A stretch of 24,563 nt of DNA from assembly GCA_038850275.1 (NCBI GenBank), contig JAWCLZ010000017.1:1-24563 (forward strand), in the 5' to 3' direction. Every line of letters starts with the position of its first letter. Positions within the stretch are counted from its first letter, which is position 1. Positions 1 to 7,675 of this stretch are shown in pieces. Both the position numbers and the translations under genes were made by a program. This DNA comes from JAWCLZ01 sp038850275 (GTDB lineage: Archaea; Halobacteriota; JAWCLZ01). The notes below the pieces were generated by a model that made no database searches, was not told the DNA's origin, and saw only the letters and a program-made list of their open reading frames with translations.

Positions 1-307
1 CGCCTACTGCTACATTTTCAAGAGCAGTCATATTTAAAAATGGCTTGACAATTTGAAAAGTCCGCCCTATACCCAGCTCGCAGCGCTCGTGGGGCTTTAA
101 ATTTGTTATATCCTTCCCTTGGAAGTATATTTTACCATCGTTGGGTGGATAAATACCATTTATGAGGTTAAAAAGAGTAGTTTTCCCAGAGCCATTTGGG
201 CCTATTAAACCAACGATTTCGCCTTCTTCAATTGTGAAGCTAACGTTTTTAACTGCCTTTATGCCTCCGAAGGATTTGCTTATATTGCTAACTTCAAGCA
301 GGGGCAT
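1..307 (-). CDS. livG: Branched-chain amino acid ABC transporter ATP-binding protein LivG (N-terminal part, cut by left edge)
   Basis: Reading the minus strand from an ATG at 307 gives an open frame to the window edge (about 102 residues). It begins MPLLEVSNISKSFGGIKAV and carries a Walker A motif GPNGSGKTT near residue 36, followed by LFNLINGIYPP and, further on, GIGRTFQIVKPF, which is typical of the LivG class of ABC ATPases of the branched-chain amino acid family. Walker B and the signature motif lie outside the window. The start overlaps the end of livM by 14 bases, so the two are probably translationally coupled. The protein would sit on the cytoplasmic face and power import through LivH/LivM; a LivF partner is expected beyond the edge. 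The family call is secure; the substrate is inferred from the family only. Confidence 0.9.
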   Translation of the reverse strand, partial: MPLLEVSNISKSFGGIKAVKNVSFTIEEGEIVGLIGPNGSGKTTLFNLINGIYPPNDGKIYFQGKDITNLKPHERCELGIGRTFQIVKPFLNMTALENVAVG

Positions 308-1247
308 CGCTCTCTACCTCTACTTCTATCTCAATCTTCTCCTTGATCCAACCTATTATTCCATTTGGCATAAATAATATTACAATTAAAATAGCGATGC
401 CATAGAATATCTCATGAGCAGCTGGGAAGAGAGGGTGTAAAATGAGTTCATTCGCGAGGAATAATATCAATGCGCCAAATACAGGGCCCAGTAGTGATAG
501 CCTGCCTCCGAACATACTCATTACAAGTGGTATGGCTGAGAAATATAATCCAAATGTGAAGTGTGGCTCGAGAAAGTGTATTAAATGAGCATAGATTGCT
601 CCATTTAAACCTGTGAAGAAAGAACTTAGCATAAGTGCAAATAGCTTATACTTAAAAGTATCAATTCCAAGTACTTCAGCTGCCTCTTCATTTTCTCGAA
701 TTGCTGATAATGCAATGCCAAGTTTTGAAGATAAAATTCTATGCATCATTAAGATCGCGGCAAGAAGTGCAATTGCTAGGATATAATAATTTGCAGCTCT
801 ACTTGTGTAAAAATTAATTTCTAAATCAGCTATAGTTATGCTGGGGAATGCTGGAATGCCAAGCAAGCCGAGTGGTCCATTGGTTATGCTCACTAAGTTA
901 AGTGCAGCCACCTTTAATATCTCAGCAAATGCAAGGGTAACTAAGGAAAAATATGGGCCTCGGAGTTTGAAGCAAGTGAATCCAATTAAAGTGGAGAAGA
1001 GCATTGCAATTGAAGCTCCAATGAATATGCCAATCCAAGGGCTTATTTCAAAGCGCATGCTTAAAATCGCAGTTGTATAAGCTCCAATTCCAAAGTAAGC
1101 AGCGTGTCCAAATGAGATCTGCCCGCAGTAGGCAAGGATATTCCAAGCTAGTGATAGGCACGAGAAGAGAAAAGCAATGTTCACCACATAGAGGGCATAT
1201 TCATTAAAACCAAGGAGAAGAGGCAATAGAGTGATGATTAAAAGCAA
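294..1247 (-). CDS. livM: Branched-chain amino acid ABC transporter permease LivM
   Basis: A 317-residue polytopic membrane protein of normal LivM length. It shows the family hallmark near residues 38-60, AYCGQISFGHAAYFGIGAY, and the later loop region LSAIRENEEAAEVLGIDTFKYKL (about residues 180-203), which contacts the ATPase subunit in this permease family. Hydrophobic segments run throughout, and a short charged tail rich in Glu ends the protein. It lies 43 bases downstream of livH and overlaps the livG start, so it is part of one operon read on the minus strand. LivM pairs with LivH to form the membrane channel. Amino acid specificity cannot be read from the sequence; urea and short-chain amide importers are close relatives. 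Confidence 0.92.
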   Translation of the reverse strand: MLLIITLLPLLLGFNEYALYVVNIAFLFSCLSLAWNILAYCGQISFGHAAYFGIGAYTTAILSMRFEISPWIGIFIGASIAMLFSTLIGFTCFKLRGPYFSLVTLAFAEILKVAALNLVSITNGPLGLLGIPAFPSITIADLEINFYTSRAANYYILAIALLAAILMMHRILSSKLGIALSAIRENEEAAEVLGIDTFKYKLFALMLSSFFTGLNGAIYAHLIHFLEPHFTFGLYFSAIPLVMSMFGGRLSLLGPVFGALILFLANELILHPLFPAAHEIFYGIAILIVILFMPNGIIGWIKEKIEIEVEVESDAPA

Positions 1248-1290
1248 TGCTGTGAGTAGAGCATTCCTCGTTAACTTGGAGATCCTAAGC

Positions 1291-2157
1291 TTAATACCGC
1301 CTTCCCCCTAGCAATCCATATGGTCTAAGCAAGAGTAGAATTATGAGCATGGCGAAGCCTGCGAGTTCTCGCCATTGAAATCCTAGATATGCAACGGTTA
1401 GAGATTCGCTTATCCCTAGGATTAACCCGCCTAAGACAATGCCTCTTATTTCCCCCACTCCTCCGAATATGGTTACCACGAGTGCTATGATGGTTACCTC
1501 TAAACCAACCGATGGATATACATAATGTATGCTTGCGAAAAGTGGTCCAGCGATACCAGCAAGTGCTGCGCCTATTGAAAAGGAATATTGATCTATTCTC
1601 TTGACATTTATGCCCATTAGAGAAGCTGCATCTCTCTCTTGACTGGTAGCACGCATGGCTAAGCCAACATAGGTTTTCTTTAAGAAGTAGTGAAGCAGAG
1701 CAATTGCCGCTAGCGAGACTGCGAACACCAAGAAGCGCCCTAGGCTAGTGCTTACTCCTAGGATTGAAATGCTTTGATCTATATAGCTCGCAGATATCAA
1801 TCTATAATCCCCGCTCCACAGGCTGAGCATTAGGTTTTCGAGGAAAAGAGTCAAGCCAAAGGTGAATACAATAGTATTGAGCTCAAATGGCTCTTTAACT
1901 CCATCCATTATTTTCTTTATAGAGCCACCTATTATTGAGAGCAAAAACATTGAAATTGGAATAGATAGAAGGGGATCAACTCCTTTAAGAGACCAGAGCC
2001 AGAAGGAGATATACCCAGCGATTACTATGAATTCTCCATGGGCGAGGTTGAATACTCTTACTACTCCAAAAATTAAAGCAAACCCTACCGCTATGAGCGC
2101 GTAGAACATTCCAGTTAGCAATCCAGCGAGTAGGGCTTGCTGCAATACAATTGACAT
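1291..2157 (-). CDS. livH: Branched-chain amino acid ABC transporter permease LivH
   Basis: A 288-residue membrane protein with the LivH signature near the N-terminus, ALIAVGFALIFGVVRVFNLA followed by HGEF (about residues 20-43), and the cytoplasmic coupling region MRATSQERDAASLMGINVKR near residues 168-187. The C-terminal part contains the usual GGVGEIRGIVLGG loop. It follows the binding-protein gene by 52 bases and precedes livM by 43 bases on the same strand. It forms the second half of the importer's membrane channel. Length and motifs match intact family members. Confidence 0.92.
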   Translation of the reverse strand: MSIVLQQALLAGLLTGMFYALIAVGFALIFGVVRVFNLAHGEFIVIAGYISFWLWSLKGVDPLLSIPISMFLLSIIGGSIKKIMDGVKEPFELNTIVFTFGLTLFLENLMLSLWSGDYRLISASYIDQSISILGVSTSLGRFLVFAVSLAAIALLHYFLKKTYVGLAMRATSQERDAASLMGINVKRIDQYSFSIGAALAGIAGPLFASIHYVYPSVGLEVTIIALVVTIFGGVGEIRGIVLGGLILGISESLTVAYLGFQWRELAGFAMLIILLLLRPYGLLGGRRY

Positions 2158-2209
2158 CTTCTATTCCTATCTTTATTTTTTCCCTCTTCACAATGCTTAT
2201 GCACTTGCA

Positions 2210-3406
2210 CTATGAGCTCCAAGGCGGCATTGGATATATTGCCTTCGCTGTTGCCCTATCCAAGGGATATACCACTGCGTGAGTTCCATTTTGAATCTGG
2301 AATAGCACTCTAGGATAGTAAAGGGGATCGCCTTTTTCATTGAATTGCACTCTCTGCATAGGCGTTATTATATCTATTTGCCTTAATTCGTCTCGAACAT
2401 TCTCTCCAGTAAGCGACTTGCCTTTTTTAATAGTATTTTCAATCGCTGCTAGCAATGCCCTAGCCGCGCTGTAACCGTGCATTGAAAGAGGATCTGGTTC
2501 TTTGCCAAACATAGCTTTATAGCCAGCTATATAAGAGAGAGATTCATTCTCAGTCCCAGGCCAGTTGATATTTGCTTCCCAAATTGTAGTGCCATAGATA
2601 TATTCCGAGGTATTCCCTAAGTTCGCTATGAACTCAGCATATTCCACTCCAAATGCACCCACGTAGGCTTTTACATTTATATTAAGCTCTTTAAGCTGGC
2701 GAACCATTACCATGTGATCCCCTAAGAAGAAATCTGAGAGGATTACTTCTGCTTGTTTATCCTTCACCTTGGTTAAAAGCGGGGAGAAATCACTTGCTCC
2801 TGAAGTGCCCATTTCATATACCACGACTTCCACTCCCTTGCTTTCAAGCAATGCTTTTTGCTCCTCAGCGAGTTGTTTTGCACCAGGCGTGCTGGAGTAG
2901 AGTATTGCCACTTTCTTGGCTTTGAAAACATCAAGCACAATGCCAGTCATTGATTCAACATATGCATCTAAGCTTGATACTCTGAAGAAATAAGTACGAT
3001 TTTTCTGAGTTAACTCTCTCTGTAGTGATGCAGGTGCGATATATGGTACTTTGTTTTTATCGCATACCTCGCTTATAGGCCCAACTAGGCTATCCACATA
3101 GCCTCCAACTATTGCTACCACTTTTTCTTTAATTGCTAATTCCTCTGCCTTTGCAATTGCAACCTCTGGCTTGCTCTCATCATCCCTAGTTATCAAGGTA
3201 ATATTTCTACCATCTATTCCACCTTTTTTATTTACTTCTTCTACAGCGTATAATATTCCCTCGTGCAGTGCTTGACCCTGCTTTGCAAACCTTCCAGTAA
3301 GCGGGTTGATCTCCCCTATTTTAATAGTCTCTTTCTCTGGTTTATATGTGCAAGAAGATAGAAGGAGCAGACTTGATATAATGAAAATTGCTATCTCGCG
3401 CTTCAT
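2210..3406 (-). CDS. livK: Branched-chain amino acid-type ABC transporter substrate-binding lipoprotein
   Basis: A 398-residue periplasmic-binding-protein-fold (type I, Leu/Ile/Val receptor) protein. The N-terminus is a lipoprotein signal: charged MKRE, a hydrophobic stretch, then a lipobox-like LSSC with Cys19 as the likely lipid anchor. The mature part begins with KIGEINPLTGRFAKQGQALH, the typical start of this receptor family, and includes AIVGGYVDSLVGPISEVCDKNKVPYIAPAS-type features in the first lobe (about residues 97-125). It is the first gene of the liv operon. A GGTGA ribosome binding site lies four bases before the ATG (3411-3418, minus strand). It would capture ligand outside the membrane and deliver it to LivHM. 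The exact ligand is unknown; the liv context favours amino acids. Confidence 0.9.
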   Translation of the reverse strand: MKREIAIFIISSLLLLSSCTYKPEKETIKIGEINPLTGRFAKQGQALHEGILYAVEEVNKKGGIDGRNITLITRDDESKPEVAIAKAEELAIKEKVVAIVGGYVDSLVGPISEVCDKNKVPYIAPASLQRELTQKNRTYFFRVSSLDAYVESMTGIVLDVFKAKKVAILYSSTPGAKQLAEEQKALLESKGVEVVVYEMGTSGASDFSPLLTKVKDKQAEVILSDFFLGDHMVMVRQLKELNINVKAYVGAFGVEYAEFIANLGNTSEYIYGTTIWEANINWPGTENESLSYIAGYKAMFGKEPDPLSMHGYSAARALLAAIENTIKKGKSLTGENVRDELRQIDIITPMQRVQFNEKGDPLYYPRVLFQIQNGTHAVVYPLDRATAKAIYPMPPWSS

Positions 3407-3441
3407 TTTTTCACCCTTGTAAAATCGAATTTTAAAATACT

Positions 3442-3450
3442 TTTTATATA
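3442..3450 (-). promoter_or_regulatory. Predicted TATA box of the liv operon
   Basis: Read on the minus strand this is TATATAAAA, centred 40 bases upstream of the livK start. With the usual archaeal TATA-to-start distance of about 26 bases, transcription would begin near 3420 and leave a leader of about 14 bases, enough to carry the GGTGA ribosome binding site seen at 3411-3418. Confidence 0.5.
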
Positions 3451-3473
3451 TCTCTTTTGAATTTCGACCATTT

Positions 3474-3481
3474 TTTATATA
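3474..3481 (+). promoter_or_regulatory. Predicted TATA box for the 207-residue orphan gene (leaderless mRNA)
   Basis: The element TTTATATA is centred about 26.5 bases before the ATG at 3504, which is where an archaeal transcription start would fall. No ribosome binding site precedes the ATG, so the mRNA is probably leaderless. It lies about 30 bases from the divergent liv promoter. Confidence 0.5.
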
Positions 3482-3503
3482 ATGAAGTACAAAATAAATT
3501 CAA

Positions 3504-4127
3504 ATGTGCCGCTGCTTGGAGTGCAAATGGTTTATTAAAAACAGTTTAAGCTGCACTGCCCCTGGCTATAAATCGAAGCCTCAGCTTACGCCCAAGAGAG
3601 TATGGCGAACTCGCACCTGTAGATATTTTTCCCCCAAGCTCTACTGCGTAGCTGGTAAAAAGTTTCTAGAATGGATGGGGAAAAACCTGCCGAACATTGG
3701 ATTTGAGGACTGGTCGCAGCCCTGTAGATTATATGCTGAGATCAAGCTTCGTGATTTAGGTTTTAAGGTTAATGAGAAGGAAATACGCAGGTATATAGCG
3801 CAGCATCCTGAGTTCAATGTTCGCCCGCAGGATTATAGATTGCTTGATAGAGATTCTCAGTTACACATTTGCTGGGTGGATGTGAGATACACCGAGCAAA
3901 TGGAAAATGGATATTATTCTCTTGACCCTAAAAAATTCAGGGATTTTTTATTCATAAGTGAAGATAGCAAGCTTCCAACTTATATCGTGATATATGCAGC
4001 TAGCGACTTCAATCGATTTTGGTGGGCGAAGTTGGATAGAGCTAATGGTCCTGAGCTTTTCTGCCAAGATGGCAGTTCCTTTCCTGTTGAGATAAATAAA
4101 TTGATTTTTAAGTGTGTTAATATTTAA
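3504..4127 (+). CDS. Orphan protein with Cys-rich N-terminus, possibly nuclease-like
   Basis: A 207-residue protein I do not recognise. The N-terminal 50 residues contain six cysteines (2, 4, 7, 17, 39, 48), opening MCRCLECKWF, which could bind zinc or an iron-sulfur cluster. The remainder looks like a soluble alpha/beta domain; a stretch around residues 123-160 with a hydrophobic strand ending in WVDVRYTE, then YSLDPKKFRDFL, then LPTYIVIYAA has the rhythm of PD-(D/E)XK nuclease folds, but the catalytic Lys position would be Arg, so this is only a weak impression. There is no signal peptide or membrane segment. The gene stands alone between the divergent liv operon and the sensor kinases; the TATA box placement supports the ATG at 3504. 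Function unknown. Confidence 0.75.
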   Translation: MCRCLECKWFIKNSLSCTAPGYKSKPQLTPKRVWRTRTCRYFSPKLYCVAGKKFLEWMGKNLPNIGFEDWSQPCRLYAEIKLRDLGFKVNEKEIRRYIAQHPEFNVRPQDYRLLDRDSQLHICWVDVRYTEQMENGYYSLDPKKFRDFLFISEDSKLPTYIVIYAASDFNRFWWAKLDRANGPELFCQDGSSFPVEINKLIFKCVNI

Positions 4128-4162
4128 AATATTTTCCATATTTTTTGGTAAATTAAGCAAAT

Positions 4163-4170
4163 TTTATATA
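4163..4170 (+). promoter_or_regulatory. Predicted TATA box of the two-kinase operon
   Basis: TTTATATA is centred 26-27 bases before the ATG at 4193 but only about 20 before the in-frame ATG at 4187. This spacing favours a leaderless transcript starting at 4193. Confidence 0.5.
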
Positions 4171-4192
4171 CTTTTCCATCATAATTATGCAT

Positions 4193-7100
4193 ATGGCTCT
4201 CCAATATTTTAAGGAGCACTGGCTAGGCTACTTCATAGCTAGCTTAGGCATAATCTTAAATGCAATATATCTATATGAATGCACGAAGCAGGGAATAGAT
4301 ATATATAAGCATATAACAAGCGATATAGTGCACCACGCAGTAATTTTCTCCACCATTCCCCTATTTTTGATAATTGGATTCTTAGCTGATAGAAAAAAGA
4401 CCCTCGAGAAGGAAATTAGAGAATATAGCGAGTCGCTCAATCAAAAGATGAAAGAATTAAAGGAATCAGAAGAGAGATATAAGGCCCTTCTAGACGACGC
4501 CGCATTCCCAATCTTCATCTTAGATAGAGAGGGAAAAATTAAGTGGGGAAATAAGAAGGTAAAAGACTTAACTGGATATCACGCTTCTGAATTAATTGGG
4601 AAGTCAATTGCTTCACTTCTTTCTCAAAACGATGCTAGAAAACTTGTAGATAGATTGAGCAATTTATCGCAAGCTCAATTAGAAATTGAAATTCAAGGGA
4701 AATATGGAAAGAGAATAGTAGAGTTAACAATACAGCCAATTGAAATAATTGGCGAAGCAAAAGAAATAGAATGCATAGCTCTAGATGTAACTGAAAAGAG
4801 AGAAATGGAGCGGGAGATAATCGCTTCCTATCGCTACTTAAACTCGGTTATCTCCAACTCAGCAGATGCCATAATTGCCCTCGATGAGAGTGGAAAAATT
4901 GTGCTTTATAATGATGCTGCTGAGAAAATATTTGGCTATCGCAGAGATGAGGTGCTTCACACTAATATCGAGGAAAATGGAGAGGTAAAATTCTATGCAG
5001 ACCTAGAGACTGCTCGCAGAGTAATGAAAATGCTGCGTGAGAGCGAGGAAGGTAAAGTTACAAATCTCGAGGTAAAAGGCAAAACTAAATATGGAAAAGA
5101 ACTCTACTTAAGCATCTCAGCATCCCTGATTAAAGATCAAGATGGAAAGATAGCTGGATCCATTGGAATCGCGAAGGATATAACGGATAAAAAACTAGCT
5201 GAACAAGCACTTCGAGAGAGCGAGCGTAGATATCGAGAGTTATTTGAAAATGCTCGTGATGCAATCTTCACTCTAGATTTAAATGGATTCATTACCTCGA
5301 TTAATGAAGCAGGAGCTAGAATATCAGGCTACACGCGAGAGGAATTAATTGGAATGAATATCTCAAAGCTTCTCCCGCTTACAGAACTGGAGAGAGCGCG
5401 AGAAGAACTTCAAAAAGTCGCTGTTGGAAAGCAGCAATTGACAGAGCTGGAATTTGAAATCATAAGGAAAGATGGCAGTAGAGCAATAATCGAGCTCACC
5501 TCACACCCTAATTTCGAAGGGGAGAGGATAACTAGCGTGCACTGCATAGCTAGAGATATAACTGAGCGCAAGCAGCTTGAGCGGAGAATTGCTGAGTCCG
5601 AGAGGTATCTTAAAAATATAATTGAGAGCACTGGGGATGCAATTATCGCACTAGATGCAAGGGGAAATATTGTTTTATTTAATGATGGCGCGGAGCGGAT
5701 ATTTGGGTATAAAAAAGAGGAAGTAATTGGAAAGAACATTATAGAAGACAGATTGCTGGATTTGGAAGAAGTTGAGATAAGTAAAATGGATGATTTAGAA
5801 ATAGAGGAGAGCCAGCGAAAAAGGAAGGTTAAGTTTTATGGAGATATTGAAAGTGCAAAGAGTGTAATGCGAGCCATGCGCGGGAGCATAAGTGGAAAGG
5901 TAACCAACTATGAAGTGCCTGGGAAAACCAAGGATGGTAGAGATCTATTTCTCAGCGTATCAGCGTCGCTCTTGAGGAATGAAAAAGGCGAGATCATAGG
6001 CAGCCTAGGGGTAATTAAGGATATAACTGAGCGAAAGAAAATGGAGGAGAAAATTTCATCTTTACTTCGCTTTCAAAATGAAATGCTTGATACAGCTGTT
6101 ATCTGGATCGATACCTTGGATACCCAAGGAAATGTTACCTTCTGGAATAAAGCTGCTGAGCGCATCTCAGGGTATAGTAAAGAAGAAGTATTGGGACATG
6201 GTAAAATCTGGGAATGGCTCTATCCTGACCCAGAGTATCGAGCTCGCATTTTGGAAAAAGCAATGGCAATAATTCAAAAAGGTGAAAAAGTCGAGAACTT
6301 TGAAACAGTGATACTCACTAAAAATGGAGAGAAACGCGTGATCTCATGGCACTCCAACAATTTATATGATGAAACAGGCAAGGTCGTGGGCAGCATAGCT
6401 CTTGGAGCTGATATAACTGAGCGCAAGCTCGCTGAAGAAGAGATCAAGCGCAGTCGAGATATTCAAGCCGCGATTAACTCGCTTTTACAGCTCTCCCTTG
6501 AGAATATCTCCTTAGATGAAATTTTGAATAGAGCACTTGAGCTTATTCTCTCCATTCCTTGGCTCCGTCTTGAATCAGGTTGCATATTCTTAGTTGAGGA
6601 GGAATTAGGAGAGTTGGTGATGAAAGTTCAAAAGGGACTCAGTTCAGCGATACAAAACTCATGCGCTCGAGTTCCTCTTGGTGGATGCATCTGTGGAAGA
6701 GTAGCGCTTGAAAAGGAGCTCAAGTTCGCCAGTCAAGTTGATGAAAAACACGAGACTAAGTGTACGAGTATAAATTCACGTGGACACTACTGCGTGCCAA
6801 TTATATACACCGATAAAGTACTTGGCGTGATTAATTTGTACTTAAGAGACGGCCATGGCTTTGAGGATAAAGAAGCTGGATTCCTGCAAGCAGTGGCAAG
6901 TGCTCTTGCAGGTATAATAAGGCGCAAGCAACTTGAGCAGGAAATACTCGAGGCCAAAGAAGCCGCTGAGCTCTATGTGGATATAATGGCTCATGATATC
7001 AATAATTTGAATCAAATTGGCCTTGGATATCTAGATCTCTTGCTCAATAGCGAGCTTCAGGAGAAGCAAAAGAGGTATGCTGAAAAAGCACTTAACTCAG

Positions 7101-7675
7101 TGCTTGGGAGTATTAAGTTAATTGAGGATGTGCGCTTGATTCAGAAGATTAGGGAAACGCGTGGAGAAGAACCTCAAGCTATTGATTTAAATGAAGTTAT
7201 AATTCAAGTTATAGATGAATCCTCAGCCTCCTCCAGGAAGAAGGTTGACTTTAAATATAATCCTAGGGCTGGTTTGCTGGTGAAGGCTGNNNNNNNNNNT
7301 AAAGAGGTTTTCGTGAATTTAATTGGCAATTCAATTAAATACTCAGGCGAGAGCGTTGAAATCGCCATAAATGTAGAGGAATTTATAAAAGATGACAAGC
7401 GGTATTACAAAGTTGGCGTCGAGGACAATGGCAATGGCGTGCCAGATGAGCTCAAGACTAGAATTTTCAAGCGATTTGAGCGTGGCACTACTAAAGCAAA
7501 GGGGAAGGGACTAGGACTATACATCGTGAAGACGCTTATTGAGAAATACGGAGGCGAGGTTTGGGTTGAAGATAGAGTGAAAGGTGACTATACAAAAGGA
7601 AGTAGATTTTGTTTCACAGTACCAAAGGCAGAGACAAAGACAGAAACAGAGGAAATGAAATGCGGGAGTATTTAA
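4193..7675 (+). CDS. Membrane-anchored sensor histidine kinase with five PAS domains and a GAF domain
   Basis: A 1160-residue sensor kinase. Order: two membrane helices (about residues 10-30 and 48-66), a short coiled linker, five PAS/PAC units (about 92-205, 212-335, 343-460, 468-615, 625-745; four end in DITERK or DITDKK, the first in DVTEKR), a GAF domain (about 755-912) with a Cys-rich GGCICGR stretch, a dimerisation/H-box region with MAHDINNLNQ (phospho-acceptor His934), and a HATPase domain with N-box NLIGNSIKYS, G1 box EDNGNGVP and G2 box KGKGLGLYIV. It should sense small molecules, redox state or light through PAS/GAF and autophosphorylate. The H-box is of the AHDINN type common in methanogen-related kinases. 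Ten Ns (7290-7299) sit just before the N-box; the frame stays open across them. I prefer ATG 4193 over 4187 because of TATA spacing and alignment with the paralogous next gene. PAS4 carries an acidic insertion. No response regulator adjoins. Confidence 0.9.
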   Translation: MALQYFKEHWLGYFIASLGIILNAIYLYECTKQGIDIYKHITSDIVHHAVIFSTIPLFLIIGFLADRKKTLEKEIREYSESLNQKMKELKESEERYKALLDDAAFPIFILDREGKIKWGNKKVKDLTGYHASELIGKSIASLLSQNDARKLVDRLSNLSQAQLEIEIQGKYGKRIVELTIQPIEIIGEAKEIECIALDVTEKREMEREIIASYRYLNSVISNSADAIIALDESGKIVLYNDAAEKIFGYRRDEVLHTNIEENGEVKFYADLETARRVMKMLRESEEGKVTNLEVKGKTKYGKELYLSISASLIKDQDGKIAGSIGIAKDITDKKLAEQALRESERRYRELFENARDAIFTLDLNGFITSINEAGARISGYTREELIGMNISKLLPLTELERAREELQKVAVGKQQLTELEFEIIRKDGSRAIIELTSHPNFEGERITSVHCIARDITERKQLERRIAESERYLKNIIESTGDAIIALDARGNIVLFNDGAERIFGYKKEEVIGKNIIEDRLLDLEEVEISKMDDLEIEESQRKRKVKFYGDIESAKSVMRAMRGSISGKVTNYEVPGKTKDGRDLFLSVSASLLRNEKGEIIGSLGVIKDITERKKMEEKISSLLRFQNEMLDTAVIWIDTLDTQGNVTFWNKAAERISGYSKEEVLGHGKIWEWLYPDPEYRARILEKAMAIIQKGEKVENFETVILTKNGEKRVISWHSNNLYDETGKVVGSIALGADITERKLAEEEIKRSRDIQAAINSLLQLSLENISLDEILNRALELILSIPWLRLESGCIFLVEEELGELVMKVQKGLSSAIQNSCARVPLGGCICGRVALEKELKFASQVDEKHETKCTSINSRGHYCVPIIYTDKVLGVINLYLRDGHGFEDKEAGFLQAVASALAGIIRRKQLEQEILEAKEAAELYVDIMAHDINNLNQIGLGYLDLLLNSELQEKQKRYAEKALNSVLGSIKLIEDVRLIQKIRETRGEEPQAIDLNEVIIQVIDESSASSRKKVDFKYNPRAGLLVKAXXXXKEVFVNLIGNSIKYSGESVEIAINVEEFIKDDKRYYKVGVEDNGNGVPDELKTRIFKRFERGTTKAKGKGLGLYIVKTLIEKYGGEVWVEDRVKGDYTKGSRFCFTVPKAETKTETEEMKCGSI
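7290..7299. other. Run of 10 Ns (assembly gap)
   Basis: Ten undetermined bases inside the first kinase gene, between codons for GLLVKA and KEVFVNLIGN. Kinases usually have about four residues here (for example DELL), which is exactly what ten bases plus the flanking G and T would encode, so the true gap may be close to 10 bases. Confidence 0.99.

Noticed and set aside
5410..5739. Antisense 109-residue frame in the first kinase (and similar antisense frames in the kinases, protease and hdrA)
   Set aside because: Ser/Ile/Leu-rich shadows of well-supported genes on the other strand.
7609..7659. Longer N-terminus of the second kinase
   Set aside because: The extra 17 residues are encoded entirely within the end of the upstream kinase, are not like a signal or membrane start, and break the match with the paralog's N-terminus.
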